From the NCBI RefSeq assembly GCF_000974445.1, contig NZ_BBOJ01000001.1, positions 62,001 through 126,000 on the forward strand: DNA of 64,000 nt, read 5' to 3'. A program made the position numbers and the translations under genes. Numbering within the stretch: the first letter of the stretch is position 1; the number at the start of each line of letters is the position of its first letter. Positions 1 through 10,003 of the stretch are shown piece by piece. The DNA is from Lentzea aerocolonigenes (lineage in GTDB: Bacteria; Actinomycetota; Actinomycetes; Mycobacteriales; Pseudonocardiaceae). The notes below the pieces were generated by a model. That model was not told where the DNA came from and did not search any database. It worked only from the letters and a program-made list of their open reading frames with translations.

Positions 1-626
1 AGGACCGTTGCGGGCCCGTCCTCGCCCAGCGCGCCCTTCACGACCTTGAGCGCCCTCGCCACCCTCCGCCGGGCGTCCGCCATCGCCACGCGCCACGACA
101 CCTGCCGTTCCGGGTCGTCCTGGGCGCTGGCCAGCACCACGCGGCGCTGCGCCGGGTCGACGAGGGCGAACCACGGCAGCGGCACCGTCCACGTCGTGGA
201 GATCACGTGGACCGCGCCTGCCGCGAGCTCGGCCATCACGGCGGACGCGCGCGCTCGGACCGTCTCCGGGGCGACGTTGAGCGCCGCGTCCTGGAGGATC
301 GGCGGTGCGGAGGCCAGGAAGCCCACCAGAGCGGCGGCGGAGCGGGCCCTGAGGTCCAGCGGGCAGACGAGCGGACCCGGACCGACACGGGCGGCGTCAG
401 AGGTCGGAACCTCGGCCGGACTGATCGTCATCACGTCGAACGACTCGCCCGGGAGCAGCTTTTGGCCCAACTGTGATCGCAACCACAGCTCCCGTTCCCG
501 GTCACCCACCTCCGCGCGGGGGATCGCGCCCTTTTCCAGGGCTTTCGTCACCTTGTCCGCTAGCGGTGCGTCCAATACCGATAACGGTTCGTACACCCTC
601 AGGTAGGCGACGAACGGTCTGGGCAC
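1..626 (-). CDS. Conserved actinobacterial hypothetical protein, C-terminus outside window
   Basis: The minus strand is open from a GTG at 626 to the window edge, giving at least 208 residues. The start is supported by an AAGGA ribosome-binding site about 7 bases upstream. The N-terminus reads MPRPFVAYLRVYEPL and the visible part is soluble, with no signal peptide or membrane segment. I do not recognise a named domain. It is divergent from the DUF3073 gene across a 173-bp spacer that must hold both promoters. The 3' end is missing, so total length is unknown. Confidence 0.7.
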   Translation of the reverse strand, partial: MPRPFVAYLRVYEPLSVLDAPLADKVTKALEKGAIPRAEVGDRERELWLRSQLGQKLLPGESFDVMTISPAEVPTSDAARVGPGPLVCPLDLRARSAAALVGFLASAPPILQDAALNVAPETVRARASAVMAELAAGAVHVISTTWTVPLPWFALVDPAQRRVVLASAQDDPERQVSWRVAMADARRRVARALKVVKGALGEDGPATV

Positions 627-799
627 CTGTGCATCCTTCCACGCGGGGGCGGCCGTGAGATTTGGCGGTACGTGTCACGCCTACCGCGTCGCGAGGAACC
701 CCATCGGCACGGTACGGTAGTTACCAGGAACTAGTTGTCGAGACGAGTGGGGCCGCCGTTCCCCCGGCCGCCCCCGTCCCTGTGCGAGGGGGTCGAGCC

Positions 800-985
800 A
801 TGGGGCGCGGCCGAGCGAAGGCCAAGCAGACGAAGGTCGCCAGGGAGCTCAAATACAGCTCTCATGAGACCGACTTCGCTGCTCTGCAGCGCGAGCTGTC
901 TGGTGGCGAAACGTCGCCGAACGGACGTGGTGGCGAGGAGAGCCACGACGATCCGTACGACGACTACGACGACTACCGTCGCTGA
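800..985 (+). CDS. DUF3073 domain protein
   Basis: A 61-residue protein begins MGRGRAKAKQTKVARELKY, the conserved DUF3073 signature. It is basic at the N-terminus and ends in an acidic Asp/Tyr-rich tail (DDPYDDYDDYRR). The ATG at 800 is preceded by GAGGGGG at good spacing; in-frame codons further upstream are not needed. Family members are small, of unknown function, and in mycobacteria and relatives lie next to purM (from memory). Here purM is 22 kb away. A strong hairpin at 997-1047 ends the transcript. Confidence 0.9.
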   Translation: MGRGRAKAKQTKVARELKYSSHETDFAALQRELSGGETSPNGRGGEESHDDPYDDYDDYRR

Positions 986-996
986 ATTCAGCCTGA

Positions 997-1047
997 AGAG
1001 TTCAAGGGCTGGGCAACCGGGTCACCGGTACCCAGCCCTTGAACTCT
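997..1047. terminator. Bidirectional hairpin terminator
   Basis: Two perfect 17-bp arms (AGAGTTCAAGGGCTGGG at 997-1013 and its complement at 1031-1047) enclose 17 bases that contain a further 5-bp ACCGG/CCGGT pair. The hairpin sits between the convergent DUF3073 gene and the OYE gene, so it probably terminates both. Confidence 0.85.
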
Positions 1048-1057
1048 GAGGGCTGCT

Positions 1058-2047
1058 TCAGAACGCCCTGGCGTACTGCCTCGGTGCCCGGACCTCCACA
1101 CCCAACTCCTGTGCCGCGTGCAGCGGCCAGTACGGGTCGCGGAGCAGTTCGCGCGCGAGCAGGACCAGGTCGGCGGAACCGTCCGCAATCACTTGTTCGG
1201 CCTGACTCGCCTCGGTGATCAGGCCGACCGCACCCGTGGGCACGTCTGCCTTGCGTCGCACCGCCTCGGCGAGCGGCACCTGGTAGCCGGGCCCGATCGG
1301 GATGTCCGCCTGCGCGGCGTTGCCCCCGCTGGACACGTCGATCAGGTCCGCACCCGCGGCCTTGAGCGCCAGTGCCAGCACAACGCTGTCGTCGACGGTC
1401 CAGCCTTCCTCCACCCAGTCGGTGCCGGAGATCCTCACGATCACGGGCACCGCGGGGCCGACCGCTGCCCTCACGGCGGCGGTGACCTCGACGGGGACGG
1501 CGATGCGTTCCTCGATGCTGCCCTCGTTCGTGAGCGGCGAGTAGTACTCGTGGAGCAGGTAGCCGTGGGCGGCGTGGATCTCGAGGACCTCGAAGCCGGC
1601 TTCGACCGCCCTGAGCGCCCCGTCGACGAACGCCTTCACGACCTCAGTGTGGTTCTCGATTTTTTCCGGCACGTTGAGACCGGGAAACGGCTCGGTCGTG
1701 GGCGCGACCGGCACCCAGTCGCCGAACGCCTTGCGCCCGGCGTGCGCGAGCTGGATCCCGGGCACCGAGCCCTGGTCCTTGATGAACGTCGTGATCCGCT
1801 TCCAGGCCGCGACCTGTTCGTCGTTCCAGATGCCGACGTCCTGCGCCGAGATCCGGCCGCGCGGCTCGACCGCGGTCGCCTCGGCGATGACGAGACCGGC
1901 GCCGCCGACCGCACGCGAACCCAGGTGGACGAGGTGCCAGTCGTCCGGCAGGCCGTCGGTGGCCGAGTACTGGCACATCGGGCTCACCGCGATGCGGTTG
2001 GGCAGCGTGACCTCGCGCAGGGTCAGCGGGGAGAAGAGCAAGCTCAC
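1058..2047 (-). CDS. Old yellow enzyme family NADH:flavin oxidoreductase (NamA/YqjM type)
   Basis: A 329-residue FMN-binding TIM barrel opening MSLLFSPLTLREVTLPNRI and continuing with the PMCQYSA segment typical of the YqjM branch, in which the Cys tunes the flavin. The HAGRKA motif and the HAAHGYLLHEY stretch hold the expected substrate-binding and FMN-contact histidines. Such enzymes reduce activated C=C bonds of enals, enones and quinones with NAD(P)H; the natural substrate here cannot be deduced. The GTG start has GGGAG upstream. A 16-bp palindrome at 2068-2083 in the promoter region suggests local repression. The product is cytoplasmic. Confidence 0.92.
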   Translation of the reverse strand: MSLLFSPLTLREVTLPNRIAVSPMCQYSATDGLPDDWHLVHLGSRAVGGAGLVIAEATAVEPRGRISAQDVGIWNDEQVAAWKRITTFIKDQGSVPGIQLAHAGRKAFGDWVPVAPTTEPFPGLNVPEKIENHTEVVKAFVDGALRAVEAGFEVLEIHAAHGYLLHEYYSPLTNEGSIEERIAVPVEVTAAVRAAVGPAVPVIVRISGTDWVEEGWTVDDSVVLALALKAAGADLIDVSSGGNAAQADIPIGPGYQVPLAEAVRRKADVPTGAVGLITEASQAEQVIADGSADLVLLARELLRDPYWPLHAAQELGVEVRAPRQYARAF

Positions 2048-2067
2048 GGGGGGACTCCCTTAAACGG

Positions 2068-2083
2068 TTCGTAGGTCTACGAA
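2068..2083. promoter_or_regulatory. Perfect palindrome upstream of OYE gene, candidate operator
   Basis: TTCGTAGGTCTACGAA has two perfect 7-bp arms around GT, centred about 28 bases upstream of the OYE start codon. On the minus strand TTGAAC lies just upstream (2089-2084) as a possible -35. The shape fits a dimeric TetR- or MarR-type repressor; no regulator gene adjoins it. Confidence 0.45.
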
Positions 2084-2146
2084 GGTTCAAGGAGGCGCGC
2101 CGGACGCGTTGTTCCCGGGAGCGAGGTCGTCTCAGTCACTGGGCGG

Positions 2147-2590
2147 CTACTCGGCCCGCCGGTAGCTGTAGAAGATGAACCCGTCGTGGTACTTGCCGAT
2201 CCGGTCGTACAGCGCACGGGCCGGGGCGTCCTCCAGCGTGTTCCAGTACAGACTGCGGAAGCCGTGCTCCTCCGCGTCCCGCGCGACCCAGTCGATCACC
2301 GCCGTCGCGACGCCCTGGCGCCGGACCCCGGCGTCGACGAACAGGTCGGCGAGGTAGCACCGGCCGACCTTTCCCCAGACGCTCGCGTGGAACACGTAAT
2401 GCGCGATGCCGACCATCGCGCCGTCGAGCCACGCGGCGATCCCGCGCGTCTGCCCGCCGTCGAGCAGACGCCACCAGGTCCGTTCGTAGTCCTCGTCGGT
2501 GCGCGAGGTGTCGAAGTACGCGTCCTTGCCGCGGGCCAGCACTTCCCAGCGGTCGCGGTCTGCCTCGGTCAGAAAGTCGATCTCCACCAC
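2147..2590 (-). CDS. GNAT family N-acetyltransferase
   Basis: A 147-residue single-domain GNAT protein. Motif A is visible as LFVDAGVRRQGVATAVI, with the RRQGVA acetyl-CoA pyrophosphate loop, followed by the C-terminal ARALYDRIGK helix typical of motif B. These enzymes transfer an acetyl group from acetyl-CoA to an amine; the substrate is not predictable. It starts (GTG) only 18 bp after the iolD stop on the same strand, so it is probably the last gene of the inositol transcript. No link to inositol chemistry is known to me. Confidence 0.88.
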   Translation of the reverse strand: MVEIDFLTEADRDRWEVLARGKDAYFDTSRTDEDYERTWWRLLDGGQTRGIAAWLDGAMVGIAHYVFHASVWGKVGRCYLADLFVDAGVRRQGVATAVIDWVARDAEEHGFRSLYWNTLEDAPARALYDRIGKYHDGFIFYSYRRAE

Positions 2591-2608
2591 GCCGCCATCG
2601 TGCCGGGT

Positions 2609-4462
2609 TCAGCCCAGGTAGCGCACCTGCTTCGCCTTGCCCTCCAGCACCTCGTCACGAGCGACAGCGATCTCCGCCCGGTGCGACACCTCGGGCACGC
2701 CGACCTCCCACCACGCCCCGGCCTCGGTCCACGACGACGGGTGCGTGCGGATCACGACGACGGCAGGGCGTTTCTCACCGGCCGCCACCTCGCGCGCCTT
2801 GCGGTAGGCGCCTTCGAGATCGCCCAGCGACTCCGCCGGGAACACCGCGCAGCCCATCGCCGCCGCGTGGGCCGCGAAGTCCGTGCGCGGGGGTTCGGTG
2901 TGGCCGGTCGTGCAGTCCGGGTAGAGGTTGTTGAAGCCCGCGCCGCCCTGGCCGGTCTGCAGGCGGTGGATCACCGCGTAGCCGTCGTTGTCGCAGACGA
3001 CCGCGACGAAGCCGTGGCCCGCGAAGGCCGCGGAGAAGAGCTCGGAGTTCAGCATCAGGTACGAGCCGTCGCCGAGCAGCGTGGTGACGACGCCGTCGGT
3101 GTGGGCGATGGCGGCACCCCAGGCGCCGGCCAGTTCGTAGCCCATGCAGGAGAAGCCGTACTCGACGTCCATGGTGGACTCGCCGGTGGCGCGCCAGCCG
3201 CCGATCAGCTCGCCGGGCAGGCCGCCGGACGCCGTCATCACGTAGTCGGTGGGACCACTGACCTCGTTCACCACGCCGACGACCTGGGCGTACGTCGGGA
3301 GGCCCTCGCCGGGCGTGCGCAGGGCGCTGATGTGCTGGTCCCACTTGGTGCGCTCGGTCAGCGCGCGGCGAGCCCAGTCCGCAGGAGCCTGCCACGAGCC
3401 GAGCACGTCCGTCAGTTCGCGCAGGCCCTCGTCGGCGTCCGCGACCAGGGCGAACGAGCCGTGCTTCACGGCGTCGAAGCGGGCCGCGTTCAGCGAGATC
3501 ATCCGCGCGTCGGGCGAGAAGACGGTCCAGGACGCCGTGGTGAAGTCCTGCAGCCGGGTGCCGACGGCGATGACCAGATCGGCTTCGCCCGCGAGGACGT
3601 TGGCCGAGGTGGAGCCGGTGATGCCCAGCGGGCCGGCGTGCAGCGGGTGCTCGTGCGGGACCAGCGTGCGGCCCGCGGTGGTCTCGACGATCGGGATGTT
3701 GTGCTGCTCGGCGAACCGCAGCGCGCGGCCCGCGGCACCGGAGTAGCGGACGCCGCCGCCCAGCACCAGCAACGGGCGGGACGCGCTGCGCACCGTGCGG
3801 GCCGCCTCAGCCAGCGAGTGCAGGTCCGGACGCTGGCGCAACGGGCGGTGCACCACCGGCTCGAACAACGCCGGAGGGAAGTCGTAGGACTCGGCCTGGA
3901 CGTCCTGCGGCAGCGCCAGGGTCACCGGTCCACAGTCGGCCGGGTCGGTCAGGACCCGCGCCACCTGCGGCAACGTCGACAGCAGCTGCTCGGGCCGGGT
4001 GATGCGGTCGAAGTAGCGGCTGACCGCGCGGAACGCGTCGTTGACCGTCGTCGTCGGGTCGTGGAAGTGCTCGACCTGCTGGAGCACGGGGTCCGGGGCG
4101 CGGCCGGTGAAGGTGTCGCCGGGCAGCAGCAGGAGGGGCAACCGGTTGGCGTGCGCGACACCGGCGGCGGTGACCATGTTCAGCGCGCCGGGGCCGATCG
4201 ACGACGTGGCGACGCCGACCTGACGGCGGTGCGAGGCCTTGCCGATGCCGACCGCGGCGAGCGCCATGCCCTGCTCGTTGTGCCCGCGCCACACCGGGAT
4301 CCGGTCGCGGACCTCCTCCAGCGCGTTGCCGAGGCCGAGCACGTTGCCGTGGCCGAAGATCGCGAACACGCCGGGGAACAGCGGCGCGTGCGAGCCGTCG
4401 AAGAGTTCGGTGCGCTGGGCCAGCATCCACCTGACCAGCGCCTGTGCGGTCGTCAGCTTCAC
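2609..4462 (-). CDS. iolD: 3D-(3,5/4)-trihydroxycyclohexane-1,2-dione acylhydrolase IolD
   Basis: A 617-residue ThDP-dependent enzyme of the acetolactate-synthase fold. It opens the cyclic diketone formed by IolE to give 5-deoxyglucuronate, the third step of myo-inositol breakdown. The N-terminal pyrimidine-binding domain includes FAIFGHGNVLGLGNAL and the GHNEQGMALAAVG segment with the ThDP-activating Glu. The C-terminal domain has the GDGSYLMLNSE to CDNDGYAVI stretch, the GDG-to-N ThDP/Mg motif. Length matches the family. Its start overlaps the iolB stop by 4 bp. Confidence 0.96.
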   Translation of the reverse strand: MKLTTAQALVRWMLAQRTELFDGSHAPLFPGVFAIFGHGNVLGLGNALEEVRDRIPVWRGHNEQGMALAAVGIGKASHRRQVGVATSSIGPGALNMVTAAGVAHANRLPLLLLPGDTFTGRAPDPVLQQVEHFHDPTTTVNDAFRAVSRYFDRITRPEQLLSTLPQVARVLTDPADCGPVTLALPQDVQAESYDFPPALFEPVVHRPLRQRPDLHSLAEAARTVRSASRPLLVLGGGVRYSGAAGRALRFAEQHNIPIVETTAGRTLVPHEHPLHAGPLGITGSTSANVLAGEADLVIAVGTRLQDFTTASWTVFSPDARMISLNAARFDAVKHGSFALVADADEGLRELTDVLGSWQAPADWARRALTERTKWDQHISALRTPGEGLPTYAQVVGVVNEVSGPTDYVMTASGGLPGELIGGWRATGESTMDVEYGFSCMGYELAGAWGAAIAHTDGVVTTLLGDGSYLMLNSELFSAAFAGHGFVAVVCDNDGYAVIHRLQTGQGGAGFNNLYPDCTTGHTEPPRTDFAAHAAAMGCAVFPAESLGDLEGAYRKAREVAAGEKRPAVVVIRTHPSSWTEAGAWWEVGVPEVSHRAEIAVARDEVLEGKAKQVRYLG

Positions 4463-5346
4463 TTCACTCGCCCCTCAGCGGTCGTCACCGGGCAACGCGG
4501 GTCCAACTCCTGCGTCGCCCAGCTGTCGCGGACCCAGGTGTGCGCCGGGTCGTCGCAGAACGCCATGGAACGTTCGTCGCCAGGTCCGGCGAGAACGTTC
4601 AGGTAGTACATGGGATAGCCCGGCGCCGCGACGCACGGGCCGTGGTAGCCGCGCGGGATCAGGAAGACGTCACCGTCCCGCACGGTCACGTCCTCGTCGA
4701 TCGTGCCGTCGTCGGTGTACGTGCGGTGGAAACCGAAGCCGGTGCGCGACGGCGTGACCTGGTCGCGGTCGGCGATCCGGAAGTAGTAGATCTCCTCGTT
4801 GTCCACCTCGCACGGCTCCGACGAGTCGTGCTTGTGCGGCGGGTACGAGGACCAGTTGCCGTCCGGGGTGATCAGCTCGCACGCGTTGAGCTTGTCCGTG
4901 TGGTCCCACACGCCCGGCACGCCGAAGTTCGTGACCTGACGGGTGGCGTTGCCGGAGCCGCGGACCTCGACGGGAACGCCGTCAGCCGGGCCGTACTTGG
5001 GTGCCAGGCGGTTCTCGCAGCGGGCCATCGGCAGAGCGACCTCACAGCCGTCCACAGTGGACAGCATCACCGATGCGTCCCGAGGTACGTAGGCGAAGTC
5101 CGTGACGCGGGTGAAGACCGAGTCACGGCCCTGCAGCTCGTACCGTTCACCGTCGACCTCGACCGCGAGAGACCCGGCCAGCGGCAGCACGAACGCCTCG
5201 AACTCGCCGGTCTCGACCGTGCGCGACCCGCCGGCCTCGATCCGCAGCACACGCAGACCGGTGTAGGCCCAGCCCGCGTCCTCCGGTGTCAACGAGATGA
5301 CGTCGCCGGAGGTCGAGAGCGTCCCGTGTGGACGGTGCAGGGTCAT
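4459..5346 (-). CDS. iolB: 5-deoxy-glucuronate isomerase IolB
   Basis: A 295-residue bicupin that isomerises 5-deoxyglucuronate to 5-dehydro-2-deoxygluconate (DKG), the substrate of IolC. The family landmarks YPPHKHDSS and the HRTYTDDGTIDEDV run supply the metal-binding His/Glu set, and FLIPRGYHGP is characteristic near the C-terminus. It overlaps the aldolase gene upstream (5343-5346) and iolD downstream by 4 bp each, so all three are translationally coupled. Cytoplasmic. Confidence 0.95.
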   Translation of the reverse strand: MTLHRPHGTLSTSGDVISLTPEDAGWAYTGLRVLRIEAGGSRTVETGEFEAFVLPLAGSLAVEVDGERYELQGRDSVFTRVTDFAYVPRDASVMLSTVDGCEVALPMARCENRLAPKYGPADGVPVEVRGSGNATRQVTNFGVPGVWDHTDKLNACELITPDGNWSSYPPHKHDSSEPCEVDNEEIYYFRIADRDQVTPSRTGFGFHRTYTDDGTIDEDVTVRDGDVFLIPRGYHGPCVAAPGYPMYYLNVLAGPGDERSMAFCDDPAHTWVRDSWATQELDPRCPVTTAEGRVK

Positions 5347-6248
5347 ACCGTGACTCCCTTTGCGGTGCGCAGGATTTCGGCGGCGGCGGCGACGGCGGCG
5401 GCGACATCACCGTCCGGCGGGTAGAGCAACGCGCGGCCGACGACCAGACCGCGCACGGTCGGGTGGCGCAGCGAGCGGCCCCACGACGCGAGGTCGTCCT
5501 CCGGGTTCGCCGACGGCACACCGCCGAGCACCAGCGCGGGCAACGCCGTGGTGTCCAGCACGACCTCCGGCTCGTCCGGCGCGGGCAGCTTCAACCACGT
5601 GTAAGCCGAGGTCGAGCCCAGTCCGGCGGCGACGGCCGAGGCACGGGAGAGCGCCGCGGAGTTCTTCTGCAGCACCAGCTTGTCGTTGTGATCACGCTTG
5701 TACGGCAACGGTTCGACCATCGCCATCAGCCCGTGCTCCGCCAGTTCGGTGACGGCCCGCGCGCAGCCTTCCAGCGTGGGGATCGTGCCCGGGTCGGAGT
5801 CGACCAGGCGCAGCAGCATCTTGCCGCCGTCGAGCCCGAACGTGGCGATGGACGACGCGTCGTAGGCGGTGAACCGGTCGTCGATCTCCCAGTCCGCACC
5901 GGCCAGACCGCCGCGGTTCATCGAGCCGATGACCACGCGCTCGTTCAGGCCGTCCAGCAGCAGCAGGTCCTCGATCACGTCCGGTGTGCCGAGCACGCCG
6001 TCGACCTCGGGGTTCGCCAGCGCCGTCAGCAACCGGGCCAGCAGCGACCGCCGATCGGCCATCGCCAACGGGTCGCCGCCGACACCCAGCGCGCCTCGCG
6101 CCGGGTGGTCCGCCGCGACCAGGAACAGCGTGGACTTGCCGTTCAGCAACGTGTTGCGCCGCTTGCGCGCCTGGTAGGCCCGTCTGATCGAACCGGGGTC
6201 CTCTGCCCGCCGCCACAACAGTTCACGCCACTGCCCGTCAGTGATCAC
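5343..6248 (-). CDS. Cgl0158-type (beta/alpha)8 aldolase, probable DKGP aldolase of inositol pathway
   Basis: A 301-residue barrel related to deoxyribose-phosphate/DhnA-type aldolases and to the aldolase-like protein between iolC and iolA in Corynebacterium glutamicum (family called Cgl0158; from memory). It probably does the job of IolJ, splitting 5-dehydro-2-deoxygluconate 6-phosphate into dihydroxyacetone phosphate and malonate semialdehyde, because no other aldolase is in the cluster. The Lys in TSAYTWLKLP is a candidate Schiff-base residue. I chose the GTG at 6248, which overlaps the iolC stop as GTGA; an in-frame start at 6293 would lie deep inside iolC. Confidence 0.82.
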   Translation of the reverse strand: MITDGQWRELLWRRAEDPGSIRRAYQARKRRNTLLNGKSTLFLVAADHPARGALGVGGDPLAMADRRSLLARLLTALANPEVDGVLGTPDVIEDLLLLDGLNERVVIGSMNRGGLAGADWEIDDRFTAYDASSIATFGLDGGKMLLRLVDSDPGTIPTLEGCARAVTELAEHGLMAMVEPLPYKRDHNDKLVLQKNSAALSRASAVAAGLGSTSAYTWLKLPAPDEPEVVLDTTALPALVLGGVPSANPEDDLASWGRSLRHPTVRGLVVGRALLYPPDGDVAAAVAAAAEILRTAKGVTV

Positions 6249-7173
6249 AGCATTTCCTCGATCTCTTTCTGGTCCGGCATCGCATCGGCGCAAGCCAGCC
6301 GGGAAGCCACGATCGCGCCAGCCGCGTTGGCGTAACGGGCGATCTTCACCGGGTCCCAGCCCGACAGCAGGCCGTGCACCAGCGACCCGCCGAACGCGTC
6401 ACCGGCACCGAGCCCGCAGACGACCTCGACCGGGTTCGGCTCGACGGTCCACCGTCCGTCGGGGGTGGCCACGAGAACGCCTTCGGCGCCCTTCTTGACC
6501 AGTGCCAACGAGATTCCGCGGTCCAGCAACCGGTCAGCGGCGTCGTCCGGATCCGATGTGCCCACCGCGATCTCGCACTCGGTCCGGTTTCCGACCGCGA
6601 CCGTGACGTGGTCGAGCATCCAGCTGATCTCGGCACGCGCAGTCTCGACGTCCGGCCAGAACATCGGCCGGTAGTCCAGGTCCAGCACGGTGTGGCCGTG
6701 CCGGGCCCGGCTCGCGAGCATCATCCGCTGCGACGAGCAGGAGGGTTCCGCGGAAACGCCGGTGCCGGTGACCCACAACAGCGGCACGTCGCGCACGAGC
6801 GACCACGGCACGTCGTCCTCGCCGATGGTCAGGTCGGGCGCGATCGGCAGGCGGTAGAACAGCAACGGCGGGTCCGCGGGCGGGTTGAGCTCGCAGAACA
6901 CCACGGGCGTCAGCAGGTCCGGCGAGGTGCCGACGTACTTCGACGACACCCCGAAGCTTTCCAGCGCCTCACGAACGTAGGTGCCGAAGCCGTCCGGGCC
7001 GACCTTCGTGAGGACACCGGCTCGACGCCCCAGCCGCGCGGCGGCGACCGCGACGTTGGTCGCGGTGCCGCCGAGCGACTTGGCGAAGGTGCTGACCCTG
7101 GCCAGGGGCACCCCGGACTGCTCCGGGTAGAGATCGACCCCGACGCGGCCGACGGTCAGCACTTCCAGAGACG

Positions 7174-7177
<4 letters not shown>
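6245..7177 (-). CDS. iolC: 5-dehydro-2-deoxygluconokinase IolC
   Basis: A 310-residue PfkB/ribokinase-fold sugar kinase that phosphorylates DKG at C6 with ATP. It shows the N-terminal substrate motif [18 protein letters not shown] and the C-terminal PfkB signature [18 protein letters not shown], whose GAGD holds the catalytic Asp. The GTG start overlaps the ABC ATPase stop as GTGA, and the stop overlaps the downstream aldolase start, placing it mid-operon between transport and catabolism. Confidence 0.95.
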
Positions 7178-7940
<763 letters not shown>

Positions 7941-7944
<4 letters not shown>

Positions 7945-8990
7945 CGCTTCACCCTTTCCGCCCGGCGGCGAAGCATGTTGTTCACCAGCACGGCCGCCAG
8001 CAGCATCACGCCGAGGAACAGCTGGAACCAGTCGCTGTTCCAGCCCGCGTAGACGATGCCCTGCCGCGCCATGCCGAAGATCAGCGCGCCGATCGCCGCG
8101 CCCACCGCGGAGCCGAAGCCACCGGTGAGCAGGCAGCCGCCGATCACCGCCGCGATGATGTACTGGAACTCCAGGCCGATGCCCTGGTTCGCCTGCACGC
8201 TCGCGTACCGCAGGATGTTGATCGAGCCGACCAGCCACGCGGCGAACGCCGTCGTCATGAACAGCAGGATCTTCGACCGCACGACCGGCACACCGACCGC
8301 ACGCGACGACTGCGCGGCACCACCGATCGCGAAGATCCAGTTGCCGAACTTGGTGCGCACCAGGACGGTCGACGCGATGACGGTGAACAGCACCCACCAG
8401 ATGATCGACACGTAGAAGCTCTGCCCGCCGATCTGGAACGTCGACGCGAACAGGAAACCGGCCGACTCGTAGCCGACCGTCTCCCGCATGCCCGACACCT
8501 GCACGCTGCCGGTCACCAGGCGCGTGACGCCGAGGTTGAGGCCCTGCAACGCGAGGAAGCTGCCCAGCGTCACGATGAAGCTCGGCAGGCCCGTGCGCAT
8601 CACGAGCCAGCCGTTCAACGCGCCCACCGCCAACGCGAAGGCGAGCGACACGAGCAACGCCAGCCAGACGTTGAGTCCCAGCTGGGTGGCGAGGAGAGCC
8701 GTGACGAGCGCGGTGGACGCCGTCATGACGCCGGCGGACAGGTCGAACTCGCCGCCGATCATGAGCAACGCCACGGCGACCGCCATGATGCCGAGCATGG
8801 AGGCGTCGTCGAGCCAGGTGGCCGCGCCACCCAGGCTGAGGAACTGCTCGGTGACCACGGAGAAGAACAGGAACACGAGCAGTGCGCCGAGCATGGCGCC
8901 GATCTCCGGACGCACGACCAGCTGGTCGAGCAGCCTCGGCTTGCTGAGCCGTTCGTCGGCAGCCGGTGGAGCCTTGGCTGTCACGGTCAT
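7941..8990 (-). CDS. Sugar ABC transporter permease (RbsC family), probable inositol import
   Basis: A 349-residue integral membrane protein with about ten hydrophobic helices, of the branched-chain/ribose permease (BPD_transp_2) fold. The [12 protein letters not shown] motif after the third helix and the [21 protein letters not shown] loop are typical of RbsC-type subunits. It lies 15 bp downstream of the binding-protein gene and its stop overlaps the ATPase start (ATGA), so one transcript makes the complete importer. Confidence 0.94.
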
Positions 8991-9005
8991 CTCCTCGCCC
9001 CCTCC

Positions 9006-9989
9006 TTACCTCTTGCCGTTCTTGGCGTACTCCGCGACCTTGTCCACGTTGGACTTGTCGACGAAGCCGGGACCGGTGAGGACGGGCTTGCCGCCACCGA
9101 GGGTGTTGGCGTTGTCCTTGAAGAGCTTCAGCATCACGATCGGCAGGTAGCCCTGCTCGTACTGCTGCTGGTCGACGGCGAACAGCACGTCGCCCGCCTT
9201 GATCGAGTTGACCACGTCCGCGTTCAGGTCGAACGTCGCGACCTGCGCCTTCGAGCTCGCGCCCTTGATCGCGGACGCCGCGTTCACGGCGACCTGCGGG
9301 TTCAGCGCCAGCACGCCGTCGACGGCCGTGTCGGACTGCAGCTTGGCCTTGATGCGGGCCTCGATGTCGGTCGGGTTCGAGATGTCGACCTGGAGGTTCT
9401 CCACCGCGCCGCCGAAACCGGTGCGGGCACCGTCGCAGCGCTGGTTGAGGCCCGTGTTGCCGGCCTCGTGGATCACGCACAGCAGCTTCGTCTTGCCCGC
9501 GGCCTTGAGCTTCTTGCCGGCTTCCTCACCGGCGATCGACTCCTCCTGGCCGACGTGCGCCATGGCACCGAACTCCGCGCTCTTCGCACTGCCGGAGTTG
9601 ATCGTGATGACCGGGATGCCCGCCTTCACGGCGTTCTCGATGGAGGTCTTCAACGCGTCCGGGTTCGCCATCGACACGACGATGCCGCCGACCTTCTGCG
9701 TCACGGCGTTGTCGATCAGCTTCGCCTGGGCGCCGGGGTCGCCGTCGGAGTTGTACGTGACGCCGACGCCGAGCTGCTTGCCCGCGTCCTCGGCGCCGAC
9801 CTTCACCACGCTCCAGAACGCGTCACCCGCGGTGCCGTGCGTGATGACCGCGACCTTGAGGTCACCGGTCGCCGGTGCGCTGTTGTTCTGCGTGTTCTGG
9901 GTGTTGGAACCCGTGGGACCGCTGCACGCGGCGAGTAGAGCAACACCGGCGAGAGCAACGCCCGCGCGGATGACCAAGCGAGACTTCAT
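9006..9989 (-). CDS. Sugar ABC transporter substrate-binding lipoprotein, probable inositol binding
   Basis: A 327-residue lipoprotein with signal peptide [20 protein letters not shown] and lipobox LLAAC, followed by a Gly/Asn/Thr linker and a periplasmic-binding-protein I domain ([20 protein letters not shown] at its start). RbsB-like proteins bind pyranoses and cyclitols; neighbours argue for myo-inositol. It lies between iolE and the permease on the minus strand. The length is standard. Confidence 0.94.
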   Translation of the reverse strand: MKSRLVIRAGVALAGVALLAACSGPTGSNTQNTQNNSAPATGDLKVAVITHGTAGDAFWSVVKVGAEDAGKQLGVGVTYNSDGDPGAQAKLIDNAVTQKVGGIVVSMANPDALKTSIENAVKAGIPVITINSGSAKSAEFGAMAHVGQEESIAGEEAGKKLKAAGKTKLLCVIHEAGNTGLNQRCDGARTGFGGAVENLQVDISNPTDIEARIKAKLQSDTAVDGVLALNPQVAVNAASAIKGASSKAQVATFDLNADVVNSIKAGDVLFAVDQQQYEQGYLPIVMLKLFKDNANTLGGGKPVLTGPGFVDKSNVDKVAEYAKNGKR

Positions 9990-10003
9990 CGTCTCCAGTC
10001 CCT

